Origin: Pseudomonadota bacterium
GTDB lineage: Bacteria > Pseudomonadota > Alphaproteobacteria > Acetobacterales > Acetobacteraceae
Length of the DNA: 6,761 nucleotides
Reading direction: 5' to 3'
Assembly (NCBI GenBank): GCA_021808205.1
Contig: JAKBCD010000103.1
Location: forward strand, 1-6,761
Shown here in pieces: positions 1-6,065 of this stretch. Each line of letters starts with the position of its first letter. Position 1 is the first letter of the stretch. The notes beneath the pieces were generated by a model. The model made no database searches. It was not told where the DNA came from and was given only the letters and a program-made list of their open reading frames with translations. Both the position numbers and the translations under genes were made by a program.

Positions 1-275
1 CGCAACAGCTGGCCGCGGCTTACGAGGCCCGCTACGCCGTGCCGCCGCGCTCGGCCGAATCCTGCACCGCCTATGTGGGCGCCAAACTGGTGTTCGACAC
101 GTTGAACACCGCCGGCGGCAACCCGGCTGCGCTGCTGGCCGCCATGCAGAAATTAAACCTGCCGCAGGGCACGCTGCTGAACGGCTTTGGCGCTAAATTT
201 GACGCCACCGGCCAGAACACCGCCAGCTTCGTAACCCTGCAACGCTGGAAAGACGGCGCCTTAGCCCCGGCCTAG
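1..275 (+). CDS. ABC transporter substrate-binding protein, C-terminal fragment
   Basis: This is the last ~91 codons of a gene that begins left of the window; the reading frame is open from base 3 to the TAG at 273-275. The protein resembles the C-terminal lobe of periplasmic branched-chain amino acid/amide-type binding proteins (Peripla_BP_6, LivJ-like). It has an AAAYEARY helix, an [12 protein letters not shown] helix, a helix of the form [10 protein letters not shown], then [12 protein letters not shown] and a closing [10 protein letters not shown] strand. The 'FD..GQN......QRW.dG...P' pattern is typical of the family's final domain. Such proteins capture a small solute in the periplasm and deliver it to an ABC permease; the substrate cannot be told from this fragment. 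The C-terminus appears complete. Its last 15 bases overlap the end of the convergent thyX gene. A GTG at 39 is internal and not a likely start. Confidence 0.75.
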   Translation, partial: QQLAAAYEARYAVPPRSAESCTAYVGAKLVFDTLNTAGGNPAALLAAMQKLNLPQGTLLNGFGAKFDATGQNTASFVTLQRWKDGALAPA

Positions 276-1166
276 GGCGGCCTGGAACTCGGCCCATTCC
301 CGCTTGGAAAGGCCGGAGCCTTCCTGCGCCACCGTCTCGCCCGCCAGCATCTTCTTCACGCAGTCCAGCATTTTGGCGGAGAAGGTAACCGCCCCCAGCC
401 GGTAGTCGCAGAATGCCTTGTAGGAGAGCGGCACCCAGGCCTCGGTCAGCTTCAGCATCGCCTCGGCATAAACCCGGATTTCATATTGCGCGTGGGCATC
501 CGCCCGCAGCCGCAGGAAATGGAAGAGGTTATGCAGATCCGTCTTCCAGTACCATTGGGTGTAGGTGTTCAGCGTGAGGTTCATGCGCGCCAGCTCCCGC
601 GCCAGCCCCACATCGTCACCCAGCATGTCCTCGTAATGGCCGTAGGTGGTTTCCGCGTCCTGGCGCAGCATCTCCATCACCCGGGTGGAGGTTTCAGCAT
701 CCAGCACCTCGCCGCGGCCCTGGCGGTTGTCCTTGGATTGCTTGGCCATCTGCTCCGGGGCGGGCAGGTAATAATCCTTGTCCAGAATGGAGTAGCGCGC
801 GGAATATTCGTTCACGTTGGCGGTGCGATGGCGGATCCATTGCCTTGCCACGAAGATCGGCAGCTTCACGTGGAACTTGATCTCACACATCTCGAACGGG
901 GTGGAGTGATAATGGCGCATGAGGTAGCGGATCAGCCCTTCATCCTCCAGCGCCCGACGGGTGCCCCGCCCGTAAGACACACGCGCCGCCTGCACCACGG
1001 CGGAATCGTCGCCCATATAATCCACAACCCGCACGAACCCGTGGTCCAGCACCGGGATGGCGGTGAAAAGCTGCGCCTCCAGCGCTGCCACGGTGGGGCG
1101 GCGGGTGGTGTGAGAGGCAGCGCGCGCGGCCTCGATCTCGGTTTGCTGTTCGGTTGAGAGGCTCAT
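261..1166 (-). CDS. thyX: FAD-dependent thymidylate synthase ThyX
   Basis: ThyX makes dTMP from dUMP using methylene-tetrahydrofolate, FAD and NADPH, replacing the unrelated ThyA in many bacteria. The 301-residue product carries the ThyX signature RHRX7S: RHR at residues 112-114 and Ser122 ([11 protein letters not shown]). Upstream is the conserved HSTPFE segment (residues 87-92). Downstream is the C-terminal nucleotide/FAD-binding block around 187-230, with [39 protein letters not shown]. Length fits the longer alphaproteobacterial form, and no key residue is missing. The ATG at 1166 was chosen because a purine-rich AAAGAGA lies 6-13 nt upstream and the N-terminus has the family's length. 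It stands alone: it diverges from the tmRNA gene and converges with the upstream transporter gene, overlapping its stop by 15 bases. No clear terminator is visible past its TAA. Presence of thyX usually means thyA is absent, but that cannot be seen here. Confidence 0.96.
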   Translation of the reverse strand: MSLSTEQQTEIEAARAASHTTRRPTVAALEAQLFTAIPVLDHGFVRVVDYMGDDSAVVQAARVSYGRGTRRALEDEGLIRYLMRHYHSTPFEMCEIKFHVKLPIFVARQWIRHRTANVNEYSARYSILDKDYYLPAPEQMAKQSKDNRQGRGEVLDAETSTRVMEMLRQDAETTYGHYEDMLGDDVGLARELARMNLTLNTYTQWYWKTDLHNLFHFLRLRADAHAQYEIRVYAEAMLKLTEAWVPLSYKAFCDYRLGAVTFSAKMLDCVKKMLAGETVAQEGSGLSKREWAEFQAALGRG

Positions 1167-1177
1167 GCCGCATCTCT

Positions 1178-1205
1178 TTCACATTCTGCGATTCGGCACT
1201 ATATG
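1178..1205 (+). promoter_or_regulatory. candidate sigma-70 promoter for ssrA
   Basis: TTCACA (1178-1183) and TATATG (1200-1205) are 16 nt apart and would start transcription near 1212, just before the first tmRNA hairpin. Both hexamers are imperfect (4 of 6 at -10). The same AT-rich core read on the minus strand gives TATAGT (1203-1198), which could serve as a -10 for thyX with a ~25-nt leader. The two divergent promoters may therefore share or overlap this patch. This rests on sequence inspection only. Confidence 0.3.
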
Positions 1206-1288
1206 AACCTCGTCAGCTTGCTGACTATGGCGATAAACGGTGCGTGGAATAAGCGTTGTGGACCCGGGGGCGGTACCCGGCGCCTCCA
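1206..1288 (+). ncRNA. tmRNA acceptor piece (3' half of tRNA-like domain)
   Basis: This segment supplies one strand of helix 2, the T-arm and the 3' acceptor strand ending at discriminator A1288. The next bases are TAT, so CCA must be added by tRNA nucleotidyltransferase. The T-arm has a 5-bp stem CCGGG/CCCGG and a 7-nt loop GGCGGTA (1269-1275) in place of the usual TTCRANT. The 5' end is uncertain and is placed near the predicted transcription start. Confidence 0.8.
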
Positions 1289-1378
1289 TATCTCTGGTAG
1301 CCCAAGGGCTGCCGCGCGGCCCGATTCAGACGACGCGGCTTTGCCACTTTGTCATCGGGACGCGGTCCGGGGGTTTAC

Positions 1379-1552
1379 GGGGGCGAAATAGACTCGACAC
1401 GCGTGGTAAAGACCCATCTTTTGCCCGGCATTGTACCGCCGTTATCGGGCTAATTTTTAAATGCGAACGATAACAACGTAGCATTCGCTGTCGCTGCCTA
1501 ATTAGCAGCTAAGCGCGGTTCGGGGGGCACCGGGCAACAGAAGCCCCCCACT
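1379..1552 (+). ncRNA. tmRNA coding piece (5' half plus mRNA-like domain)
   Basis: This piece begins at the 5' acceptor strand GGGGGCG, runs through the D-like region CTCGACA and the PK1 area, and carries the tag reading frame. It ends beyond the tag with a hairpin enclosing the stop codon and a second helix, GGGGGGC (1522-1528) with GCCCCCC (1543-1549), around a 14-nt loop. No T-run follows, so the 3' end is probably made by processing. The exact end is not determinable from sequence. Confidence 0.8.
1463..1501 (+). other. tmRNA proteolysis tag reading frame
   Basis: The resume codon GCG (1463-1465) opens 12 codons, ANDNNVAFAVAA, closed by TAA at 1499-1501. With the alanine carried by tmRNA itself the tag is AANDNNVAFAVAA. 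The ANDN start and the hydrophobic AVAA end match the alphaproteobacterial tag pattern (Caulobacter: AANDNFAEEFAVAA). The C-terminal VAA is the ClpX-recognised end, and the N-terminal AANDN part is where an SspB-type adaptor would bind. There is no ribosome binding site, as expected for a tag that is entered by trans-translation. Confidence 0.92.
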
Positions 1553-1592
1553 CCAACATATGGCGCGCCACCCCGCATCCGTTGCGCTGACC

Positions 1593-1620
1593 AAAAAAAA
1601 GGCGGTGCCAATGCACCGCC
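1593..1620 (-). terminator. Rho-independent terminator on minus strand
   Basis: GGCGGTGC and GCACCGCC (1601-1608, 1613-1620) form a perfect 8-bp stem with a 4-nt loop. On the minus strand it is followed by eight consecutive T's (the A-run at 1593-1600), a textbook intrinsic terminator. On the plus strand it is followed only by AAGTTTA, so the plus direction is weak. It ends the candidate sRNA and would also block transcription coming from ispF before it runs into the tmRNA gene. Confidence 0.88.
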
Positions 1621-1706
1621 AAGTTTAGGGAGGAAACGTCCAAGAAAATAGGAGAGAGAACTCATCCTATGGGACGATTCTATATCTGAACAAAACCAAC
1701 GGCGAA
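1593..1706 (-). ncRNA. candidate trans-acting small RNA with anti-SD-like loops
   Basis: Read on the minus strand, this stretch has the build of a bacterial sRNA. A two-tier hairpin comes first: outer stem CGTCC/GGACG (1676-1672 with 1641-1637) and inner stem ATAGGA/TCCTAT (1670-1665 with 1653-1648), closing an 11-nt loop TGAGTTCTCTC. A single-stranded linker containing TTTCCTCCC (1636-1628) follows, then a perfect 8-bp GC-rich terminator hairpin ending in eight U's. The linker is complementary to Shine-Dalgarno sequences, and the loop is also C/U-rich. No convincing protein frame fits. The 5' end is uncertain: GATAAT (1718-1713) with TTTTCA 15 nt upstream would start it near 1706, while TATAGA (1685-1680) would start it nearer 1673. 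Anti-SD loops of this style are known in alphaproteobacterial sRNAs such as the alpha-r14 family; membership is not claimed. Confidence 0.55.
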
Positions 1707-1770
1707 ACAAGGATTATCGCAGCGCAGCAATGCTGAAAAGCTGGCGGAATGAAGTGTTGTACATTCGGCC

Positions 1771-1793
1771 AAAAGCGCCCGCGCGGGCGCTTT
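1771..1793 (-). terminator. probable terminator downstream of ispF
   Basis: Positions 1772-1793 are a perfect 22-base palindrome, foldable as a 9-bp stem AAAGCGCCC/GGGCGCTTT around a GCGC tetraloop. On the minus strand it ends in TTTT and lies 20 bases past the ispF stop, as expected for an intrinsic terminator. The U-run is short. Since the stem is symmetric it could act weakly in the plus direction too. Confidence 0.65.
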
Positions 1794-1812
1794 GCCCAAA
1801 CTGCACGATGCT

Positions 1813-2307
1813 TCAGGCCGCCCCGCCCTCGGGCACCAGCACAATCACCGCCGCCTGTGCGGCAATGCCTTCGCCGCGGCCGGTAAAGCCCAGTTGCTCG
1901 GTGGTGGTGGCCTTAACGGACACCAGCTCGACGGAAACCCCCATCAGCGCCGCCAGCCGCTCGCGCATGGCCTGGGCGTGCGGGCCGATCTTCGGGCGTT
2001 CGCAGATGATGGTTATATCCGCATTGGCGAGGCGGCCGCCGCGCGCCTTTATGCGTTCCGCCGCGTGGCGCAGGAACCGGGCGCTGTCCATGTCTTTCCA
2101 CTCAGTCTCGCTGGGCGGGAAGTGCCGGCCGATATCGCCTTCGGCCAGGGCGCCATAAATCGCGTCGCACAATGCATGAATGCCGACATCGGCATCCGAA
2201 TGCCCGGCCAGGCCCTTTTCGTGCGGAAGCTTTACGCCGCAGATGATCATGTCGCGGCCTTCCGCCATGGCGTGAACATCAAAACCAGTGCCGATGCGCG
2301 GAATCAT
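1813..2307 (-). CDS. ispF: 2-C-methyl-D-erythritol 2,4-cyclodiphosphate synthase IspF
   Basis: IspF cyclises CDP-methylerythritol 2-phosphate to MEcPP, releasing CMP, in the cytoplasmic MEP pathway of isoprenoid synthesis; the enzyme is a homotrimer. The 164-residue product is full length for the single-domain family (about 160). It begins [14 protein letters not shown], with metal ligands Asp10, His12 and His44. [26 protein letters not shown] and ERPKIGPH follow, then the closing [16 protein letters not shown], with Glu137 equivalent to the E. coli C-terminal motif Glu. The ATG at 2307 was chosen because GAGGAG sits 7 nt upstream and the conserved N-terminus begins there. The frame is open further upstream to 2388, but that part is arginine-rich and unrelated to any Isp domain. 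Many alphaproteobacteria carry an IspDF fusion; here IspF stands alone. It diverges from dusB and is followed by a palindromic terminator. Confidence 0.96.
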   Translation of the reverse strand: MIPRIGTGFDVHAMAEGRDMIICGVKLPHEKGLAGHSDADVGIHALCDAIYGALAEGDIGRHFPPSETEWKDMDSARFLRHAAERIKARGGRLANADITIICERPKIGPHAQAMRERLAALMGVSVELVSVKATTTEQLGFTGRGEGIAAQAAVIVLVPEGGAA

Positions 2308-2314
2308 GCCTCTT

Positions 2315-2320
2315 CTCCTC
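2315..2320 (-). promoter_or_regulatory. ribosome binding site of ispF
   Basis: GAGGAG on the minus strand lies 7 nt before the ATG at 2307. It is the strongest Shine-Dalgarno match in the window. It decides the ispF start in favour of MIPRIG over the longer open frame reaching to 2388. Confidence 0.8.
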
Positions 2321-2387
2321 AAATTACCGCGCCGGAATGCACGCAGGGCGGCATTATCGTCAATAACCCTCATTGCGCGGCGGGGCA

Positions 2388-2403
2388 TTGGGATTTACTT
2401 TGC
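2388..2403 (+). promoter_or_regulatory. sigma-54-like -24/-12 element upstream of dusB
   Basis: TTGGGATTTACTTTGC has GG and GC separated by exactly 10 nt, with TTGG at -24 and TTGC at -12, matching the core of the sigma-54 consensus (TTGGCAC-N5-TTGC) but not its CACG middle. The implied start is near 2415, which would leave a ~17-nt leader before the ATG at 2432 and would exclude the ATGs at 2408 and 2411. This suits an operon encoding NtrC, a sigma-54 activator. No good NtrC-type dyad is visible nearby; only a TGCAC half-site near 2338 is seen. Known nifR3-ntrBC operons are often sigma-70 driven and NtrC-repressed, so the element is tentative. Confidence 0.33.
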
Positions 2404-2431
2404 CCAAATGATGAGCAGTGACATCTTCCCC

Positions 2432-3466
2432 ATGATCAAGCCGGTGATGATCGGCCAGGGCCCCCGGCAGGTGCGGCTGGAGCATCCGGTCATTCTCGCC
2501 CCGCTTTCGGGCGTGACCGACCTGCCCTTCCGCGCCCTGGTAAAAGCGCAAGGTGCTGGCTTGGTGGTTTCAGAAATGATCGCCTCCTGGGCGATGGTAC
2601 GGGAGAACCGCAACACGCTGCGCATGGCGGAAGTGGTCTCGGCTGGCGGCCCGAATTCGGTGCAATTGGCCGGCTGCGACCCCGAGGCCATGGCCGAGGC
2701 CGCGAAGATCGCGGTGGGGCTGGGGGCGGACCTTATCGATATCAATTTCGGCTGTCCGGTGAAAAAAGTGGCGATCGGGCAGCTCGCCGGGTCCTCATTG
2801 ATGCGCGACGAGGCACTGGCCGGGCGCATTCTGGAAGCCACCGTGAGGGCGGTGGATGTACCAGTGACACTGAAAATGCGCATGGGCTGGGACCATAACA
2901 GCCTGAACGCGCCCAATCTGGCCCGCATCGCGGAACAGGCGGGCATTGCGATGCTCACCGTGCATGGCCGTACCCGCCAGCAATTCTACGAAGGTGTGGC
3001 GAACTGGGACTTCATCGCCCAGGTAAAGGCCGCCACCGCCCTGCCGGTGATCGTAAACGGCGACATCACCAGCGAGCAGAAGGCCGCCGAAGCGCTGCGC
3101 CGCTCAGGGGCGGATGGCGTGATGATCGGCCGTGGCGCCTATGGCCGCCCCTGGTTTTTGCAGCAGGTGATCGATTACCTCACCACCGGCAGCCTCACGG
3201 CGGCGCCGTCTCTGGCCGAGCAAAAAGAGATTTTGCTGGGCCATTACCGCGCCATCCGCGCGCATTTCGGCGAACAGGCCGGCACCCGGCTGGGGCGCAA
3301 ACACGTGGCCTGGTACAGCCAGGGGCTGCACAGCTCCGCCGGGTTCCGCGCGCAAATGAACCGGCTGGATAGCGGCGCGGCGGTGGAGGCGCTGATCCAT
3401 CAATTCTACGATCCGCTGATCGCCCAGGGGTTCGTGCGGCAAGATGAAGTGGCGCTGGCAGCATGA
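2432..3466 (+). CDS. dusB: tRNA-dihydrouridine synthase DusB (NifR3 family)
   Basis: Dus enzymes are FMN- and NADPH-dependent and reduce specific uridines in the tRNA D-loop. In this 344-residue reading, a TIM barrel begins with PVILAPLSGVTDLPFR (about 20-34). The active-site loop DINFGCPVKKV carries the catalytic Cys at 108, followed by AGSSLMRD. Then come LKMRMGW (Lys148), TVHGRTRQQFYEG (HGRTR at 178-182), VNGDI (209-212) and the phosphate-binding DGVMIGRGAYGRPW (from 228), with a helical C-terminal domain after ~260. The start is uncertain. No good Shine-Dalgarno precedes any candidate. ATGs at 2408 and 2411 add 7-8 residues; 2432 gives the family's usual N-terminal length and fits the sigma-54-like element; 2447 is also possible. 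Its stop overlaps the ntrB start (ATGA). In alphaproteobacteria this gene (nifR3) commonly leads the ntrBC operon. Confidence 0.94.
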   Translation: MIKPVMIGQGPRQVRLEHPVILAPLSGVTDLPFRALVKAQGAGLVVSEMIASWAMVRENRNTLRMAEVVSAGGPNSVQLAGCDPEAMAEAAKIAVGLGADLIDINFGCPVKKVAIGQLAGSSLMRDEALAGRILEATVRAVDVPVTLKMRMGWDHNSLNAPNLARIAEQAGIAMLTVHGRTRQQFYEGVANWDFIAQVKAATALPVIVNGDITSEQKAAEALRRSGADGVMIGRGAYGRPWFLQQVIDYLTTGSLTAAPSLAEQKEILLGHYRAIRAHFGEQAGTRLGRKHVAWYSQGLHSSAGFRAQMNRLDSGAAVEALIHQFYDPLIAQGFVRQDEVALAA

Positions 3467-4605
3467 GCGGATTCAAGAAAGCGTTCAAAATTGTCCGCCG
3501 GACCCCGCCTGAAAAGCGGGTCAGGCTCGACCCCGCGCAGATTCTGGAAACCCTGCCCATCGCCGTGGTGGTGCTGGATGATATGGATGTGGTCGCGGAG
3601 GTGAATTACGCGGCGGAGGAATTCTTCGGCGCCTCCAAAAGCATTCTGCAACATTCCAACCTTGGTGAGCTGCTGCCGGCGGACCATCCGGTGTTTCTGA
3701 TGATGGAACGCGCCCGCAGCGCCGGGGTGAGCATTGCCGAACATGACCTGGTGCTGGAAGGCCCGCGCATGGCACGGCGCGGCTGCACCGTGCTGGCCAC
3801 CCCCATGGACCAGCCCGGCTATGTGATGCTCACCTTCCAGGATGAATCCGCCGCCAAGGCGCTGGACCAGCAAATGTCCGCCCGCAATGCCGCGCGCTCC
3901 ATCACCGGCATGGCGGCGATTCTGGCGCATGAGGTAAAGAACCCGCTTTCGGGCATTCGGGGTGCCGCCCAGCTGCTGGAGCTCAACGCCGCCGCACAGG
4001 ACAAGGAGCTGGCGGTGCTCATCCGCGACGAGGCCGACCGCATCCGCGCCATGGTGGAGCGCATGGAAACCTTCGGCGAGAAAAATCTTGAGCGCCAGTC
4101 TGTGAATATTCACCGCGTGCTGGAGCATGTGCGCAAGCTGGCCAGCTCCGGCTTTGCCGCGCGGGTGAAATTTGTCGAGACCTATGACCCCTCCCTGCCG
4201 CATGTGCTGGGAGACCGCGACCAGCTGATCCAGGTGCTGTTGAATCTGGTGAAGAACGCCGCCGAGGCAATTTCCGGCGGTGACAGGCAGGAGGGTGAAA
4301 TTCATCTCACCACCGGCTTTCAGCATGGCGTCCGGCTTTCCGCCTCCGTCGGCCGCTCGCGCCCCAATCTGCCGCTGTTCGTCTCGGTGCGGGACAATGG
4401 CCCCGGCATTCCGGAAGATATCCGCCGGCATCTGTTCGAGCCCTTCGTTTCCACCAAGGCGGCGGGCTCGGGGCTGGGTCTTGCCTTGGTCGCGAAGATC
4501 ATCGCCGACCATGGCGGGCTGATCGATGTGGACACCCGCCCCGGCCGAACGGAATTCCGCATCCATCTGCCCGTTTATGAAGATCCCGAAGAAGGCGTGA
4601 ATTAA
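3463..4605 (+). CDS. ntrB: nitrogen regulation sensor kinase/phosphatase NtrB (GlnL)
   Basis: NtrB is a cytoplasmic histidine kinase that, under PII (GlnB) control, phosphorylates NtrC when nitrogen is short and dephosphorylates it when nitrogen is plentiful. The 380-residue protein has no membrane segment. A PAS domain spans about 25-125 ([21 protein letters not shown] onward). The dimerisation domain has the H-box [20 protein letters not shown] with phospho-accepting His156. The HATPase domain shows the N box NLVKNAAEA (Asn265), the G1 box DNGPGIP (311-317), the F box FEPFVSTK (325-332) and the G2 box GSGLGL (335-340). All catalytic motifs are intact. The ATG overlaps the dusB stop as ATGA, implying translational coupling, and ntrC begins 2 nt after its stop. 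Pairing with ntrC and the soluble architecture separate it from other PAS kinases. Confidence 0.96.
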   Translation: MSGFKKAFKIVRRTPPEKRVRLDPAQILETLPIAVVVLDDMDVVAEVNYAAEEFFGASKSILQHSNLGELLPADHPVFLMMERARSAGVSIAEHDLVLEGPRMARRGCTVLATPMDQPGYVMLTFQDESAAKALDQQMSARNAARSITGMAAILAHEVKNPLSGIRGAAQLLELNAAAQDKELAVLIRDEADRIRAMVERMETFGEKNLERQSVNIHRVLEHVRKLASSGFAARVKFVETYDPSLPHVLGDRDQLIQVLLNLVKNAAEAISGGDRQEGEIHLTTGFQHGVRLSASVGRSRPNLPLFVSVRDNGPGIPEDIRRHLFEPFVSTKAAGSGLGLALVAKIIADHGGLIDVDTRPGRTEFRIHLPVYEDPEEGVN

Positions 4606-4607
4606 GT

Positions 4608-6065
4608 ATGACGCTTCCCACCGTTCTCGTTGCCGACGACGACCGTTCGATCCGCACCGTGCTCACCCAGGCTCTGGGCCGGGCGGGGTATCAGGTGCGC
4701 ACCACCGCCTCCGCCGCCACGCTCTGGCGCTGGGTGGAAGATGGCGAAGGCGATGTCGCCATCACCGATGTTATCATGCCGGATGAAAACGGGCTGGATC
4801 TGATCCCACGCATCCGCCGTATCCGCCCGGAACTGCCGGTGATCGTGATGAGCGCGCAAAGCACGCTGACCACCGCGGTGCAGGCCACCCAGCGCGGCGC
4901 GTTCGAATATCTGCCCAAACCGTTCGACCTTGCCGACCTGCTGGCTGTGGTGGACCGGGCGCTGAAGCAGCCCATGGCCATGGCGGCGCAGGCGCAGGCG
5001 CCAAAACCCGCCTCTGACGAGCAGATGCCGCTGATCGGCCGCAGCCCGGCGATGCAGGAAATCTACCGGGTGATCGCGCGGCTCACCACCACCGACCTCA
5101 CCGTGATGATCAATGGCGAATCCGGTGCCGGCAAGGAGCTGGTGGCCAGGGCGTTGCACGATTATGGCCGCCGCCGCTCCGGCCCGTTCGTGGCCATCAA
5201 CATGGCCGCCATCCCGCGCGAGCTGATCGAGAGCGAGCTGTTTGGCCATGAGCGCGGCGCCTTCACCGGTGCCACCAACCGGCATACCGGGCGCTTTGAG
5301 CAGGCGGCGGGCGGCACGCTGTTTCTGGATGAAATTGGCGACATGCCGCCGGAAGCGCAAACCCGCCTGCTGCGCGTGTTGCAGGAAGGCGAGTTCCTGC
5401 CCGTGGGCGGGCGCCAGCCCATCCGCGCCAATGCGCGCATTGTGGCGGCCACCCACCGGGATTTGCGCGCCCTCATCCGCTCCGGCCAGTTCCGCGAGGA
5501 TCTGTTCTACCGGCTCAACGTCGTGCCCATAAGGCTGCCGCCCCTGCGCGAGCGCCCGGACGATATCCCCGTGCTGGCGCAGCATTTTCTGAACAAGGCA
5601 CAAGCCGAGGGGCTGCCCGCGAAATCCATCGACCCCGCCGCCATGGCGCTGCTCTCCGCCCACCGCTGGCCGGGCAATGTGCGCGAGCTGGAGAATGTGA
5701 TCCGCCGTCTCGCCGCCCTGGTGCCGCAGCCCGTCATCACGAATGAGATCATCGCCCAGGAACTGGCCGATTACACCCCGGTGGAAGAGCCCAGAACCAC
5801 GGCCACCGGCGAGGAGGGCGACAATATGGCCAGCGTGGTGGAGCGCCACATTACCCGGCTGCTGGCCAGCTTGCGTGAATCCGGCGAGGAAGGCGTGCTG
5901 TATGAACGCGCCCTGGCCGAGCTGGAACGCCCGCTCATCCGCATGACCCTGACCGAAACCAGAGGCAACCAGATTCGCGCCGCGGCGCTGCTTGGCCTCA
6001 ACCGCAACACGCTGCGCAAGAAAATCCGCGAGCATGGTATCGGCGTGCAGCGCCGAGTGGGATGA
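4608..6065 (+). CDS. ntrC: nitrogen regulation response regulator NtrC (sigma-54 activator)
   Basis: NtrC, once phosphorylated by NtrB, oligomerises and hydrolyses ATP to open sigma-54 promoters of nitrogen-assimilation genes. Three domains fill 485 residues. The receiver (about 4-120) has the acidic cluster Asp10-Asp12, phospho-acceptor Asp54 in [11 protein letters not shown], and Lys104 in LPKPF. The AAA+ domain (about 142-385) has Walker A GESGAGKE (170-177), the sigma-54-contacting GAFTGA loop (217-222), Walker B LFLDEIG (Asp241, Glu242), and the arginine-rich [10 protein letters not shown] segment from 296. The C-terminal Fis-type helix-turn-helix lies at about 450-472 ([27 protein letters not shown]). 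Everything needed for activation is present. Start ATG follows the ntrB stop by 2 nt, with a purine-rich AAGAAGG in the ntrB end, so the two are probably co-translated. The stop overlaps the ntrY start (ATGA). Confidence 0.97.
   Translation: MTLPTVLVADDDRSIRTVLTQALGRAGYQVRTTASAATLWRWVEDGEGDVAITDVIMPDENGLDLIPRIRRIRPELPVIVMSAQSTLTTAVQATQRGAFEYLPKPFDLADLLAVVDRALKQPMAMAAQAQAPKPASDEQMPLIGRSPAMQEIYRVIARLTTTDLTVMINGESGAGKELVARALHDYGRRRSGPFVAINMAAIPRELIESELFGHERGAFTGATNRHTGRFEQAAGGTLFLDEIGDMPPEAQTRLLRVLQEGEFLPVGGRQPIRANARIVAATHRDLRALIRSGQFREDLFYRLNVVPIRLPPLRERPDDIPVLAQHFLNKAQAEGLPAKSIDPAAMALLSAHRWPGNVRELENVIRRLAALVPQPVITNEIIAQELADYTPVEEPRTTATGEEGDNMASVVERHITRLLASLRESGEEGVLYERALAELERPLIRMTLTETRGNQIRAAALLGLNRNTLRKKIREHGIGVQRRVG

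Larger units (their letters stand above)
1206..1552 (+). ncRNA. ssrA: tmRNA, circularly permuted two-piece gene
   Basis: tmRNA rescues stalled ribosomes with SmpB and adds a degradation tag. Here the gene is permuted as in alphaproteobacteria: the acceptor (3') part comes first, then a ~90-nt spacer that is normally removed, then the coding (5') part. The acceptor part has a hairpin GTCAG/CTGAC (1212-1225), a T-arm (stem 1264-1268 with 1276-1280), and the 3' acceptor strand CGCCTCC (1281-1287) with discriminator A1288. The coding part starts GGGGGCG (1379-1385), followed by AAATAGACTCGACA, the conserved D-like region. GGGGGCG pairs with CGCCTCC over 7 bp, and the third pair is G-U, the alanine identity element. 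CACGC (1398-1402) can pair with GCGTG (1242-1246) as helix 2. GCCCG (1423-1427) and CGGGC (1446-1450) fit pseudoknot PK1. The tag frame follows at 1463, then hairpin GCTGC/GCAGC (1493-1509) around its stop, and a C/G-rich helix (1522-1549). CCA is not encoded. Outer ends are approximate. Confidence 0.93.

Noticed and set aside
486..1157. A 223-codon plus-strand open frame opposite thyX.
   Set aside because: The minus strand encodes complete ThyX with its signature motif; this frame has no family features.
1203..1473. Two small plus-strand frames (1203-1391 and 1240-1473).
   Set aside because: Both lie over conserved tmRNA structure, and their peptides resemble nothing recognisable.
1522..1549. 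GGGGGGC/GCCCCCC hairpin as an intrinsic terminator of ssrA.
   Set aside because: No T-run follows on either strand, the loop is 14 nt, and it is better read as a structural helix of the tmRNA coding piece.
1561..1570. Palindrome TGGCGCGCCA as an operator.
   Set aside because: Ten-base GC palindromes are common in GC-rich DNA, and nothing nearby links it to a promoter.
1498..1710. A 70-codon minus-strand frame.
   Set aside because: It runs through a strong terminator hairpin and the tmRNA 3' region; the structure explains the sequence better than coding does.
2308..2388. A 27-residue N-terminal extension of IspF.
   Set aside because: GAGGAG sits 7 nt before the ATG at 2307 and the conserved IspF N-terminus starts there; the extension is arginine-rich and unlike the family.
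2288..2407. A longer DusB starting at 2288.
   Set aside because: It would overlap the ispF start and its ribosome binding site, and would add ~40 basic residues absent from the family.
3406..4566. A 386-codon minus-strand open frame opposite ntrB.
   Set aside because: It is an antisense shadow of a GC-rich gene: low-complexity His/Gln/Gly content, no domain, and no ribosome binding site.
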